Source: Chitinophaga agrisoli (lineage in GTDB: Bacteria > Bacteroidota > Bacteroidia > Chitinophagales > Chitinophagaceae). From it: 64,000 bases of DNA. Both the position numbers and the translations under genes were made by a program. The stretch covers positions 3,262,576 to 3,326,575 of the forward strand of contig NZ_VUOC01000004.1 in the NCBI RefSeq assembly GCF_008386695.1, written 5' to 3'. This document shows positions 49,457 through 58,698 of the stretch, one piece after another. The notes beneath the pieces are model-generated. The model made no database searches and was not told the origin of the DNA. It was given only the letters and a program-made list of their open reading frames with translations. The first letter of the stretch is position 1, and the number at the start of each line of letters is the position of its first letter.

Positions 49457-51103
49457 ATGTCTACCATCACCATTCCACAGATACAGCCTTTGCAGGGTAA
49501 TGGTTTTACCCACACCGCAGGCGCTGCCGCAGCATGGAAAGCCTACGAACGCGTAGCTTTCCGTATTGCCTTTGTATTTTTTATTGCGATTGCTATCCCA
49601 AATAACACAGAATGGTACAGCCATGTGCTGGGCATTAACTGGCTACGCCTGCATTACCGGGATCTGTATGATATTGCACGGTTTGGCTCCGGCATCAATG
49701 TTTTTGGCAATACCATCTTTGGCAGCTCCCTGCTGGGTTATGCCAACTGGGTCATTACCTTACTGGTAGCTATAGTAGGGGGCCTGATCTGGACCTTTAT
49801 TGACAGCCGCCGTAAAAACCCGGCGCTGGAATATAACCAGCTCTATTATTGGCTGCGCGTAGTGGTGCGTTACCGGGCCGGTATCGGCATCATTGGTTTT
49901 GGTTTTACAAAACTACTGCCCGTGCAGATGCCTTTCCCCTCCCTGGCATTGCTGGATACCAATTTTGGCGATTTTACCGCGCAAAAGATCTACTGGTTGA
50001 TCATTGGCATTGTGCCCTGGTACCAGGTATTTGCCGGCATAGTAGAAGTAACAGCCGGTACGCTCCTGTTCTTCCGCAAGACCACTACCCTGGGGGCCGC
50101 CCTGCTGGTAGGCGCGTTGGGGGATATTGTATATGTGAACTTTGCCTATGATGGCGGTGTACACGTATACAGCTCTTATTTTGTGCTGCTGGGCGGTTTC
50201 CTGCTGGTACAGGATCTGCCCAAGCTGTACAACCTGTTGATCCGTGAAAAGCTGACCATACCGGTCTATCATTTCCCCAGCTTATCCAGGGGATGGCAGG
50301 CAGCGCGGATCACACTCAAATCCGTTACTATCTTCCTGTTCCTGGGTGTGCTGTTTTACCTGCAGCTCGTCAACTTCCAGTACGATCCGTATAAGCAGCC
50401 TTCCACCGCCGGCGTGCAGGCCTTACGGGGCAATTACCGGGTAACGGAGTTCCGTATCAATAACCAGGTATTACCATACAACCCTACTGATACCGTACGC
50501 TGGCAAAGCGCCACTTTTGAACGCTGGACCTCCCTTACGTTCACCGTGAACCGGCCTGCATCCATTGACCTGAGCAACGGTGGCGGCGATCCCATGCGCG
50601 ATATTAACCGCACCTTTGAATTAACCGGTACCGGCGGTGGCAGAAGGACTTTCCACTATTTAGCCGATACCATAGACCATGTGCTTTACCTCCAGGATAA
50701 ATTCAAAGCCATCCCAGACCGCCGCAACCGGGTAGCCGGCGTAGGCGGCGATGGTGACTACAACCAGAACCGTGGCGGCCGTGGTCAACGCCAGCAGGAT
50801 CGCAAACCTAAACAGGATACAGCCGCCGCCAACTGGATCTCTCCCCAGGCCTGGGCCCATATTGGTAACGAAAATCACATGATAGACCCTAAGGGCTGGT
50901 CTACCCGCCGTGACCGCGAGTTTGCCACCGCGCCTAAAAATGAAAAGCGGAACCGCATGGTGCTGCAATACTCAACAACAGACGGTTCACATGTGATCCT
51001 GACAGGCATTAACGAACATAAAGATTCCATTTATGTAGTGCTGGACAGGATAGCGCGTCCCTATAAAGTATCCCGTAGCACCCTGGATGCGGGTAAATAC
51101 TAG
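49457..51103 (+). CDS. DoxX-like integral membrane protein with C-terminal periplasmic domain (paralogue 2)
   Basis: 548 residues. Same layout as the gene upstream: seven helices with GIIGFGFTKLLPVQ and VEVTAGTLLFFRKTTTLGA, then a C-terminal domain with YRVTEFRINNQVLPYNPTDT and RWQSATFERWTSLTFTVNRP, and the closing HKDSIYVVLDRIARPYK. Compared with paralogue 1 it has an extra Arg/Gly/Gln-rich linker (GGRGQRQQDRKPKQ) of roughly 90 residues inside the soluble domain. The pair probably arose by duplication and may form a heterodimer. The stop is 3 bp before the cytochrome gene. Confidence 0.72.
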   Translation: MSTITIPQIQPLQGNGFTHTAGAAAAWKAYERVAFRIAFVFFIAIAIPNNTEWYSHVLGINWLRLHYRDLYDIARFGSGINVFGNTIFGSSLLGYANWVITLLVAIVGGLIWTFIDSRRKNPALEYNQLYYWLRVVVRYRAGIGIIGFGFTKLLPVQMPFPSLALLDTNFGDFTAQKIYWLIIGIVPWYQVFAGIVEVTAGTLLFFRKTTTLGAALLVGALGDIVYVNFAYDGGVHVYSSYFVLLGGFLLVQDLPKLYNLLIREKLTIPVYHFPSLSRGWQAARITLKSVTIFLFLGVLFYLQLVNFQYDPYKQPSTAGVQALRGNYRVTEFRINNQVLPYNPTDTVRWQSATFERWTSLTFTVNRPASIDLSNGGGDPMRDINRTFELTGTGGGRRTFHYLADTIDHVLYLQDKFKAIPDRRNRVAGVGGDGDYNQNRGGRGQRQQDRKPKQDTAAANWISPQAWAHIGNENHMIDPKGWSTRRDREFATAPKNEKRNRMVLQYSTTDGSHVILTGINEHKDSIYVVLDRIARPYKVSRSTLDAGKY

Positions 51104-51106
51104 CCC

Positions 51107-51694
51107 ATGCGTTTAAAAACGTACATCGTTCTTAGCTATATAACACTGGCTGCCTGTAAACCAACTACAGGCAGCCATACCGCGCTTTTACAAGATACCG
51201 GCAGCTGGCCGGCCAGTTTTCATATAGGCCGCCGCGCCACGCTGGCGGAGATCAACGCATTGGATATCGATATCCGGCCTGATGGTAAAGGTTTACCACC
51301 CGGCCAGGGCAATGCGCTTAGCGGACAAACCATCTATACCGCCAAATGCGCAGCCTGCCATGGTACCGGAACAGCAGCCATGAACGTGCAGCTGCCCGGC
51401 CCCGCCCTGATGAATGACAGTGCAGGCGCCAACAGGAAAAAGCTGCGCACTATTGGCAATTACTGGCCCTACGCTACTACCATTTTTGATTACATACGCC
51501 GGTCCATGCCATACAATGCACCCGGCACTTTAACGCCGGATGAGGTATACAGCATTACCGCCTATCTGTTGTATGCCAACAGGATCATCGATCAGCAAAC
51601 GATGATGAATGCGGCCAGTTTGCCCGCCGTAGAGATGCCGGCTAAAAAATTATTCATAGCAGACGACCGGCAGGGCGGACCGGAGATCCGCTAA
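51107..51694 (+). CDS. Cytochrome c lipoprotein, partner of sulfite dehydrogenase
   Basis: 195 residues. An N-terminal lipobox (LAAC, Cys17) predicts a lipid-anchored protein on the periplasmic side. A single haem site CAACHG (Cys81, Cys84, His85) is followed by the segment SMPYNAPGTLTPDEVYS, where the methionine of SMPY is a likely axial ligand. This matches the cytochrome subunits that accept electrons from SoxC/SorA-type sulfite dehydrogenases. It starts 3 bp after the second membrane protein and 10 bp before the SoxC gene, so all are made together. Electrons should flow from the enzyme through this haem to the quinone pool or a terminal oxidase. Confidence 0.9.
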   Translation: MRLKTYIVLSYITLAACKPTTGSHTALLQDTGSWPASFHIGRRATLAEINALDIDIRPDGKGLPPGQGNALSGQTIYTAKCAACHGTGTAAMNVQLPGPALMNDSAGANRKKLRTIGNYWPYATTIFDYIRRSMPYNAPGTLTPDEVYSITAYLLYANRIIDQQTMMNAASLPAVEMPAKKLFIADDRQGGPEIR

Positions 51695-51704
51695 CACATA
51701 GCAC

Positions 51705-52925
51705 ATGAACAAAAGAAAGATCAGCCGGCGCACCTTGCTGGGCGGGGCTGCCACCGCAGCCGTCATGCTCTTTAAATCATCCTATGGCAGGATGATACAA
51801 ACGGCTATCCCGGAATCACTGTATACGGATGATCCCACCAAAGTGGTTGGCCCGCCGCCCGGAGCAGTGGGCGCCCGCTCCCCATTTGAGCATCCGGTAA
51901 AGAAAGCGTCCGATACCTCTTCCCGTACGCCACTACAGGACCTGTACGGCACCATCACGCCGGCAGACCTGCATTACGAGCGCCATCATGCCGGCGTACC
52001 GGTCATAGATCCGCATAAATATGAACTGCTCATACATGGCATGGTAGATAAACCCATGGTATTTACCCTGGCAGACCTGAAACGTTTCCCTTCTGTATCC
52101 CGCACCTGTTTCCTGGAGTGCTCCGGCAATTTCAGGAGCAATAAAGAAACCTTAACACCACAAGAGATCTGCGGGCTCACCAGCCAAAGCGAATGGACAG
52201 GCGTTATGCTCACTACCCTGTTCCGTGAAGTAGGCGTGCAGCCCCGGGCCAGCTGGTTCCTGGCAGAGGGCGGGGATGCTGCCGTCATGACCCGCAGCGT
52301 ACCGGTCCGGAAAGCATGGGATGATGCCATGATCGTATATGCCCAGAACGGCGAGGCCATCCGCCCGGAGCAGGGGTATCCCGCACGCCTTCTGTTGCCC
52401 GGATGGGAAGGCAATACCAATGTAAAATGGTTACGTCGTTTAGAGCTATCGGATCAGCCCTTTATGACGCGGGAAGAAACCTCGCGGTATACCTACCCGG
52501 TAAAGGACCGCATCCGCCAGTTCAGCTTTGAGATGGATGCGCGTTCCATTATCACTTTCCCCGCTTTTCCGCAACAGGTAGAAAAAGGCTGGATAGAGAT
52601 CCGCGGCATAGCCTGGAGCGGATGGGGCAAGATCGCCCAGGTAGAAGTAAGCACCAATGCCGGCAAAACCTGGCAGCCCGCCCGCCTGCAGGAGCCTGTA
52701 CTGGATAAAGCCCACACCGCTTTCCGCTACCTGTGGCAATGGAACGGCGAAACCACAGAGATCCTGAGCCGCGCCACAGACGAAACCGGCTATACACAAC
52801 CTACTATACAACAGCTGCTCAACGCCCGCGGTGCAGATATGGGCGGCTACCACCTGAACCCGGTAACCGCCTGGGTCATACAACGGGATGGTAAAGTGTT
52901 GTTCCGGCCTGAGAAATGGAAATAA
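51705..52925 (+). CDS. soxC: SoxC-type sulfite dehydrogenase, molybdenum enzyme, Tat-exported
   Basis: 406 residues. The N-terminus has a twin-arginine signal (ISRRTLLGG, Arg8-Arg9), indicating export in folded form with its molybdenum cofactor. The sulfite oxidase fold is marked by the cofactor-binding Cys139 in FLECSGN, with SEWTGVMLTTLFREV, RLLLPGWEGNTNVKWLRRLE and the C-terminal dimer domain (IRGIAWSGWGKIAQVEVS, FRYLWQWNGE). It oxidises sulfite to sulfate or serves as a SoxC-like dehydrogenase. Here it is the last gene of an operon opening with susC/susD. Other soxABXYZ genes are not in the window. The symbol is by family; the exact substrate is not proven. Confidence 0.9.
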   Translation: MNKRKISRRTLLGGAATAAVMLFKSSYGRMIQTAIPESLYTDDPTKVVGPPPGAVGARSPFEHPVKKASDTSSRTPLQDLYGTITPADLHYERHHAGVPVIDPHKYELLIHGMVDKPMVFTLADLKRFPSVSRTCFLECSGNFRSNKETLTPQEICGLTSQSEWTGVMLTTLFREVGVQPRASWFLAEGGDAAVMTRSVPVRKAWDDAMIVYAQNGEAIRPEQGYPARLLLPGWEGNTNVKWLRRLELSDQPFMTREETSRYTYPVKDRIRQFSFEMDARSIITFPAFPQQVEKGWIEIRGIAWSGWGKIAQVEVSTNAGKTWQPARLQEPVLDKAHTAFRYLWQWNGETTEILSRATDETGYTQPTIQQLLNARGADMGGYHLNPVTAWVIQRDGKVLFRPEKWK

Positions 52926-53019
52926 TGATCACAGGTATCATGCTATAAAAACATACCGTAATAGCGAAACCGCACACGTACGTAAACCGTGATAAAGGCA
53001 GTCTTATACCATAAGTAAC

Positions 53020-53027
53020 TACCTTTG
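53020..53027 (+). promoter_or_regulatory. -7 box of the CrtI-like oxidoreductase gene
   Basis: TACCTTTG matches TAnnTTTG exactly, 19 bp before the start. No convincing -33 element is present. Confidence 0.6.
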
Positions 53028-53046
53028 TCTTTAATATAAAGTCTAT

Positions 53047-54477
53047 ATGCAACAGGATTTTGACGCAGTGGTAGTAGGCGCCGGCCCTAATGGCCTGGCC
53101 GCAGCTATTACGCTGCAACAGGCAGGACTATCAGTTTTGTTGGTGGAGGGATCAGATACGATCGGCGGCGGCCTGCGCACAAAAGAGCTCACCCTGCCAG
53201 GCTTTTTACATGATGTATGCTCCGCCGTGCACCCTACAGCGGTGGTGGCCCCTTTTTTCCAGAACCTGCCCCTGGAGCAATTTGGCCTTGAGTTCATATA
53301 CCCGGAGATAGCCGCAGCCCATCCCTTTGATGATGGCAGCGCGGCGGTATTGAAAAAGTCCATTACGGAAACAGCCAGTCTGCTGGGCGATGATGAGCAA
53401 ACCTATTTAAAGTTATTCCAGCCCCTGGTAAAGGACTTCCGGCAATTGCTCCCGGATATACTGGGGCCGTTGCGTTTTCCTGCACATCCGCTGGTAATGG
53501 CCCGTTTTGGGCTAAATGCCCTCACTTCTGCCTCCTACCTGGCTAAACGTTTCCATACACAAAAAGCGCGGGGTTTATGGGCAGGCATGACGGCGCATTC
53601 CATACAACCTTTAACCAACCTTACCACCTCCGCTATAGGCCTGGTATTAATGGCCGCTGCGCATGATAAGGGCTGGCCTGTCCCCAAAGGCGGCTCCATA
53701 GCCATTGGCAACGCGCTGGTGGCTTATTTTGAGTCCATTGGCGGTAAGATAATGACCAACCATTATGTACGTAAGCTGAGCCAGTTGCCCAGCTCCAAAG
53801 CAGTACTGCTGGATGTTACGCCAAAACAATTGCTGGAGATAGCCGGAGACCAGTTCAGCTCCCTCTACAAACGGCAGCTGCAACATTACCGCTACGGCAT
53901 GGGCGTATTTAAGATCGATTGGGCGCTGGATGGCCCTATCCCCTTTACTGCGCCGGAATGCCGGCAGGCAGGTACCGTGCATCTTGGTAATACGCTGGAG
54001 GAGATAGCCGCAGATGAAGAAGGTTCTGCCAAAGGCCGTACGCCGCAAAAACCTTTTGTACTGCTGGCACAGCAAAGTTTATTTGATACTACGCGGGCGC
54101 CGGAAGGCAAACACACCGGCTGGGCCTACTGCCATGTACCTCATGGTTCTACGGCGGATATGACGGAAGTAATAGAAAACCAGGTAGAGCGTTTTGCGCC
54201 CGGGTTTAAAAAACAGATAATAGCCCGGCATACCATGAATACCGGTCAGCTGGAAATATATAATCCCAACTATATAGGCGGCGATATTAACGGGGGAATC
54301 CTGGATATCCGGCAGTTATACACCCGGCCGGCACTGCGCAGCTCTCCTTACCGTACTTCTGCCAAAGGCGTGTACATCTGCTCCTCTTCTACCCCACCGG
54401 GAGGCGGCGTACATGGCATGTGCGGCTATCATGCCGCACGCAGGGCGTTGAAAGATGTGTTTAAGATCAGCTTATAG
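53047..54477 (+). CDS. FAD-dependent oxidoreductase, phytoene desaturase (CrtI)/PYROXD2-like
   Basis: 476 residues. The dinucleotide-binding motif VVVGAGPNGLAAA starts at residue 8, followed by VEGSDTIGGGLRT, and the C-terminal FAD segment is YICSSSTPPGGGVHGMCGY with the family's closing HAARRAL. Similar proteins annotated as NAD(P)/FAD-dependent oxidoreductases are related to phytoene desaturases but are not in carotenoid clusters; no other carotenoid gene is nearby. The substrate is unknown. The protein is soluble. Its stop overlaps the convergent ADP-ribosylglycohydrolase gene by 6 bp. Confidence 0.9.
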   Translation: MQQDFDAVVVGAGPNGLAAAITLQQAGLSVLLVEGSDTIGGGLRTKELTLPGFLHDVCSAVHPTAVVAPFFQNLPLEQFGLEFIYPEIAAAHPFDDGSAAVLKKSITETASLLGDDEQTYLKLFQPLVKDFRQLLPDILGPLRFPAHPLVMARFGLNALTSASYLAKRFHTQKARGLWAGMTAHSIQPLTNLTTSAIGLVLMAAAHDKGWPVPKGGSIAIGNALVAYFESIGGKIMTNHYVRKLSQLPSSKAVLLDVTPKQLLEIAGDQFSSLYKRQLQHYRYGMGVFKIDWALDGPIPFTAPECRQAGTVHLGNTLEEIAADEEGSAKGRTPQKPFVLLAQQSLFDTTRAPEGKHTGWAYCHVPHGSTADMTEVIENQVERFAPGFKKQIIARHTMNTGQLEIYNPNYIGGDINGGILDIRQLYTRPALRSSPYRTSAKGVYICSSSTPPGGGVHGMCGYHAARRALKDVFKISL

Positions 54478-55422
54478 ATATTGCTTTGCTAAGCGGTTAC
54501 ACAAGTCATCTACATCCTGGTGGCGGTGTAAACCTGTTTTCCATTTTTCCGGGATCTGATCATAACCATAATATAAACCAGCTAAACCGCCGGTAACCGC
54601 GCCGGTGGTATCTGCATCATTGCCCAGGTTGACGGCAGCCAGTACAGCGGCAGCATAATTATCCGTACTCATAAAACACCACATGCTGGCCTTCAGCGTA
54701 TTCATTACATAACCAAAAGAAGGAATGGTAGCGATATCATATTGTGTGATATCATGCTTTAGCAGTGGATCAAACAAAGCGATCTCCCTTAAAACAATAT
54801 CCTGTTTTGTAATAAAAGGAAGCACCTCAGCGGCGGTTTGCTCATACGCTGTTTTCTTATCCATTCCCTGAAGCAGCCGGTTGGCAAACTCCAGGTAATA
54901 AAAACAGGCGATCACGGAACGTATATGAGCATGGGTAATGGAAGAGATAGCCTTTGTGATGGCAAACCGTTGATTGATGTCCATATCCTTGATATAGAAC
55001 AGCAGGGGCATTATACGCATCAGCGAGCCATTACCGTTATTCTCCTCTTCGTAATCTCCCGCCAGGTCCGGGCGGATATTCCGTTCCAGGCGTTCAATGG
55101 CCCTTTTAGTGGTCATGCCAATATCAAACAACTCATTATGAGCTGTCCAGTAAGCCTCCCGGTACCAGGCAATGAATTTTTTCCCAATATCCTGAGGATC
55201 ATAGCCATTCACTAACGACTCCGCCAGGCAAAAGGTAAGGGAACTATCGTCTGAGAAAGTGCCGGCAGGCTGGTCATGGCTTCTGTATCCTTCATAATCT
55301 GTTATCGGTTCCAGGGCCAGTTTCTCCCGGCTCATAAACTCTGCGGGTACACCTAAAGCATCGCCAATGGCTACGCCAAACAGGGTGGCATGGATAGGCT
55401 GGGATTTATTTGCGTCATTCAT
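54472..55422 (-). CDS. ADP-ribosylglycohydrolase family protein
   Basis: 316 residues from ATG 55422 (a TTG two codons earlier is less likely). Family motifs are GVAIGDALGVPAEF near the N-terminus, the metal site TFSDDSSLTFCLAESL (Asp-Asp pair), and NLGNDADTTGAVTGG near the C-terminus. These enzymes remove ADP-ribose from proteins or nucleic acids using two magnesium ions, as DraG does for nitrogenase reductase; some act on other ADP-ribose compounds. The target here is not indicated. It is cytoplasmic. The gene is convergent and overlaps the end of the oxidoreductase gene by 6 bp. Confidence 0.9.
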   Translation of the reverse strand: MNDANKSQPIHATLFGVAIGDALGVPAEFMSREKLALEPITDYEGYRSHDQPAGTFSDDSSLTFCLAESLVNGYDPQDIGKKFIAWYREAYWTAHNELFDIGMTTKRAIERLERNIRPDLAGDYEEENNGNGSLMRIMPLLFYIKDMDINQRFAITKAISSITHAHIRSVIACFYYLEFANRLLQGMDKKTAYEQTAAEVLPFITKQDIVLREIALFDPLLKHDITQYDIATIPSFGYVMNTLKASMWCFMSTDNYAAAVLAAVNLGNDADTTGAVTGGLAGLYYGYDQIPEKWKTGLHRHQDVDDLCNRLAKQYL

Positions 55423-55448
55423 ACGCAAATAAAGTTACGGATTAGTCC

Positions 55449-57623
55449 TCATTTGAGCGCCACGTATTTTATTTCGTAAGATCGGCCCTGTTCTACCTGC
55501 ATTTCGTAGGCATTATTCCCTTTATCCATAACTGTTCCCTGGGCGCATACCGGTTTGGTCTTGCTGTGGAAATACAAAATACCTTTCCCCTGTGCCGCCT
55601 TTACCTTTATCTGTTTAGTACTGCAGTGAATGGTAATATCTCCGTTGGGTGTAGGCACCGCGCCTTCCATCCATTGCAGGCCGCCCAATACCGGCGTAAT
55701 GGAATAGGTCTGGTAACCGGGTGAAGTAGGTTTTACGCCTAAATAATATTTACCCAGCAGGTAAATAGGGCTGGCGCCCCAGGCATGGCACAAGCTGCGG
55801 CCAAAAGGACGGCCATACATAGCATAATGTTCCGCGCCTTTTTCTTTAGGATCATATTTTTCCCAGAAAGAAGTAGCGCCCAGTTTTAACATACCGCCCC
55901 AATAATCCTTCATTTCTTTAAGTACATAATCCTGTTCTCCCATAGCGCATAAAGCCTCCAGCTCATAAAAACGCATATAAGGGGTAGTGATCTGCTGTAC
56001 GCTGTCGTTCAGCAGCACATGCTGTTTTACGCCCTGTTTCTGCGCTTCGTTCAGGTAATCAAAGAAGATGGAGAACATATTGGTATATCTGGTCACATAA
56101 GATGTAGGTTTACCGTTTATGCGGCTATGCACCAGGCCTTGTTTATTAGCATCCCAATAATAATCAAATAATTTAGCGCGCAGGTCTGTAGCCAGCTGTT
56201 TATACTGTGCAGCGCCTTTGCCATCCTTCACTATATCTGCACAAAGGGCCATCGTTTCCAGGCTACGGCAGAAGAGCAGCTGTTCAAAGCTTACTTCGCC
56301 CTGTTTGCTCAGGCCATCTGCCCAGTCGATAAATACCCAGTCGCCGGCCTGTCCTTCCAGCATACCGTCTTTATTACGGCGTTGCAGGCAAAAGTCTATC
56401 AGGCTTTGCATCCGGGGATAGAATTGCTGTATAAAAGATTGATCACCCGTATAGAGATAATAATCATAGATGCCCAGGAACCAGTAGAACGTATAGTCCA
56501 TAATGGTATTGATATGGCTGCTCACCGGGTCTTTACCTCTCAGGGCCAGCAGCGTACGGGATACGGTAGGCGAATCAAAGAACAGGTAATAGTTCATCAG
56601 GAAGCTTTGATAAGCATCGCCTGACCAGATCCAGCGGTCGCGTTTAATACCGTCTATAAAGAACTCGCGGGTATTCAGGTGCAACGTATAAGCAGCTACG
56701 TCCCATATTTTGTTCAGCTCTTCATCTGAACAGCGGAAGCTGCCACGGTTGGCTACGGGTAAGAACTCGTACAACATGGATACGGAGTCTATCTGCACAT
56801 TGGCATCGTATTGTATATGCACGTAGCGGAAAGCCTTGGACAAAGGCATGGTGGAGTCCTTAGCCGCAGGCTGGTTAATATCCAGCTGGTCCATCGTTTC
56901 GCAGGTGGCGGTAGCCTGTGCTTCTTCCAGCGATTCACCATAGTAGATAGCTACAGGTCCTGTTCCCTTTAATCCATGTAGCTTAATAAAACCAAAGGTT
57001 TCTTTACCAAAATCTACAGTCAAACTATGCGGCGCGCGGGTAATATGGGCAGGGGATTGCGGTTGTGTATTAAGCTTAAAGCCGGAGGGCGGCGACTGCG
57101 GATCATCAAAGTTCCAGGAGCCCGCATTGAGCCACTGGGTACCGGATTGGGAAGATACCATGCCGGTGGCGTCTATCCACTCCTTGTCTTCATAGGTCAC
57201 TTTCCAGGTGGAGTCTGATATCACCGTTTTACCCTGCACAAAGATGGCCGGTACTTTTTCCTGGTTGTATACTTTAATATTCAACCGGTGTTTGCCGGCG
57301 GGAATGGTTACTTTTTGCGGACGGCCGGGCAGCATTTTACTATCCAACTTTACATTGTAAGCGCCTTCTGCATACAGCATTACTTCTTCCGGAGCGGAGA
57401 GGTCAAATACCTTATGAAAATCCATCAGCACATAATGGCTGTCCATCCGCCAGAAGGGAGGGAAGAAAGAGCCACGCTCTGTACGGCGGTTCTGCATCTT
57501 ATTGCCCAGCCATATTTCAAAATCGCCGGGATACCAGATCCAGGTAGCTTTTGACTGTGCAATAGCAATATCTGTCAAAAAGACACTTAATAGTAAACAA
57601 ACGCTGATTGATAGTTTTTTCAT
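55449..57623 (-). CDS. Alpha-L-rhamnosidase-like (GH78) six-hairpin glycosidase, secreted
   Basis: 724 residues from ATG 57623; a start 8 codons earlier exists, but MKKLSISVCLLLSVFLTD is the proper signal peptide. The N-terminal third is a beta-sandwich segment (WIWYPGDFEIWLGNK, VMLYAEGAYNVKLD), and the catalytic (alpha/alpha)6 barrel has the GH78-typical GIKRDRWIWSGDAYQ plus YFVD-like QAGDWVFIDWADG. The enzyme should remove alpha-L-rhamnose from glycans such as rhamnogalacturonan or flavonoid glycosides, or another sugar with a similar barrel. It ends 27 bp ahead of the ADP-ribosylglycohydrolase start but is not obviously part of a glycan locus. Confidence 0.88.
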   Translation of the reverse strand: MKKLSISVCLLLSVFLTDIAIAQSKATWIWYPGDFEIWLGNKMQNRRTERGSFFPPFWRMDSHYVLMDFHKVFDLSAPEEVMLYAEGAYNVKLDSKMLPGRPQKVTIPAGKHRLNIKVYNQEKVPAIFVQGKTVISDSTWKVTYEDKEWIDATGMVSSQSGTQWLNAGSWNFDDPQSPPSGFKLNTQPQSPAHITRAPHSLTVDFGKETFGFIKLHGLKGTGPVAIYYGESLEEAQATATCETMDQLDINQPAAKDSTMPLSKAFRYVHIQYDANVQIDSVSMLYEFLPVANRGSFRCSDEELNKIWDVAAYTLHLNTREFFIDGIKRDRWIWSGDAYQSFLMNYYLFFDSPTVSRTLLALRGKDPVSSHINTIMDYTFYWFLGIYDYYLYTGDQSFIQQFYPRMQSLIDFCLQRRNKDGMLEGQAGDWVFIDWADGLSKQGEVSFEQLLFCRSLETMALCADIVKDGKGAAQYKQLATDLRAKLFDYYWDANKQGLVHSRINGKPTSYVTRYTNMFSIFFDYLNEAQKQGVKQHVLLNDSVQQITTPYMRFYELEALCAMGEQDYVLKEMKDYWGGMLKLGATSFWEKYDPKEKGAEHYAMYGRPFGRSLCHAWGASPIYLLGKYYLGVKPTSPGYQTYSITPVLGGLQWMEGAVPTPNGDITIHCSTKQIKVKAAQGKGILYFHSKTKPVCAQGTVMDKGNNAYEMQVEQGRSYEIKYVALK

Positions 57624-57698
57624 AACAGGAGACTTCAATGCGCACAATATACGAAAGTAAGCGGAAGTTCCTAACCTATCAGAGCCCTCTACAAACGG

Positions 57699-58595
57699 TC
57701 ATTTACCCTCCGCCACTCTCTTATAGATCATCTCTGATACCGCCGCCATGGCCTGTACACCGCCCGCCGTATCCTGCAATTGTTTAGACAGTAGCACCAG
57801 CACATATTTGCGGCCATCTGGCAGGAAAACAATACCGGCATCATGCCGTACACCGGTGATCTCTCCGGTCTTGTGCGCTACGGTAACGCCCTGCGGTAAC
57901 CGTGCCGGGATAATATCATTAAACTTTTGATCCAGCAGTATTTTTATCATCTGATTGGCGGCCGGCGTGTCTATTGTTTTGGCTTCCGCTATTGCGGTAA
58001 AGATCAGCATCAGATCATAAGCCGTGGTCGTGTTATTCACCCCCTTTTCAAATGCCTTACTATCCTCTACGCCACGTAACACTTGTATATCCTTTGCGCC
58101 CATTTGCCGCATGGTTTGGGTCACCTGGCGGCCAGTCACCATCTCCATAATGATATTAGTAGCCAGGTTACTGCTCATAATGATCATATCATATACCAGG
58201 GAAGACAAAGGCCAGCGTTCACCTATATGTGTATACAACTCCTGCTCACTATCATCTTCCGGATGCAGCTGAAAGCTGCTGCTATCTACTATACTTTTGA
58301 ACTCATTTTTTATAAGCACAGAATCTGACAAAGAGAACTTCCCGGCCTTTGCCTGTTTAAACACCTCCACCATTACGGGCACCTTCATTGTACTGGCGGC
58401 ATGAAAACTTTCGTGCGCATTGATCAGCAATTCCTGACCGGAAGCCAGGTCTTTAAATGCTACTGCAAAAACGCCGGCATGTTGCGCCAGTGTATCCGCT
58501 ATCTGCTGCTGCAGGGAGGCAGGCGGTTTTCCGGAATGACAGGCGGCCAGGTGCAGCGCCGCCAGGGACAAAAGCAGGCTAAAACGGTGTGTCAT
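57699..58595 (-). CDS. Class A beta-lactamase-like serine hydrolase lipoprotein
   Basis: 298 residues with lipobox LAAC (Cys19). The catalytic motifs of class A enzymes are all recognisable: STMK (Ser68, Lys71), SSN in place of SDN (residues 141-143), the EKGVN block (Glu183-Asn187) corresponding to the ExxxN omega loop, and KTG (242-244). The surroundings resemble the subclass A2-type enzymes of Bacteroidota. It could hydrolyse beta-lactams or act as a related serine hydrolase; lipoprotein anchoring is common in this phylum. The intact ExxxN and KTG argue for lactamase activity but do not give the spectrum. It is a monocistronic gene, divergent from the 105-residue protein gene. Confidence 0.88.
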   Translation of the reverse strand: MTHRFSLLLSLAALHLAACHSGKPPASLQQQIADTLAQHAGVFAVAFKDLASGQELLINAHESFHAASTMKVPVMVEVFKQAKAGKFSLSDSVLIKNEFKSIVDSSSFQLHPEDDSEQELYTHIGERWPLSSLVYDMIIMSSNLATNIIMEMVTGRQVTQTMRQMGAKDIQVLRGVEDSKAFEKGVNNTTTAYDLMLIFTAIAEAKTIDTPAANQMIKILLDQKFNDIIPARLPQGVTVAHKTGEITGVRHDAGIVFLPDGRKYVLVLLSKQLQDTAGGVQAMAAVSEMIYKRVAEGK

Positions 58596-58698
58596 ATTGT
58601 TTAAAATACGGCAAAGCGCTCATATTTACAAAACCGGCGTTACTGACCCATCATCCCAACTCCGGCACATCCTTTGAGGCTTCTCTAAAAAACGCCGT

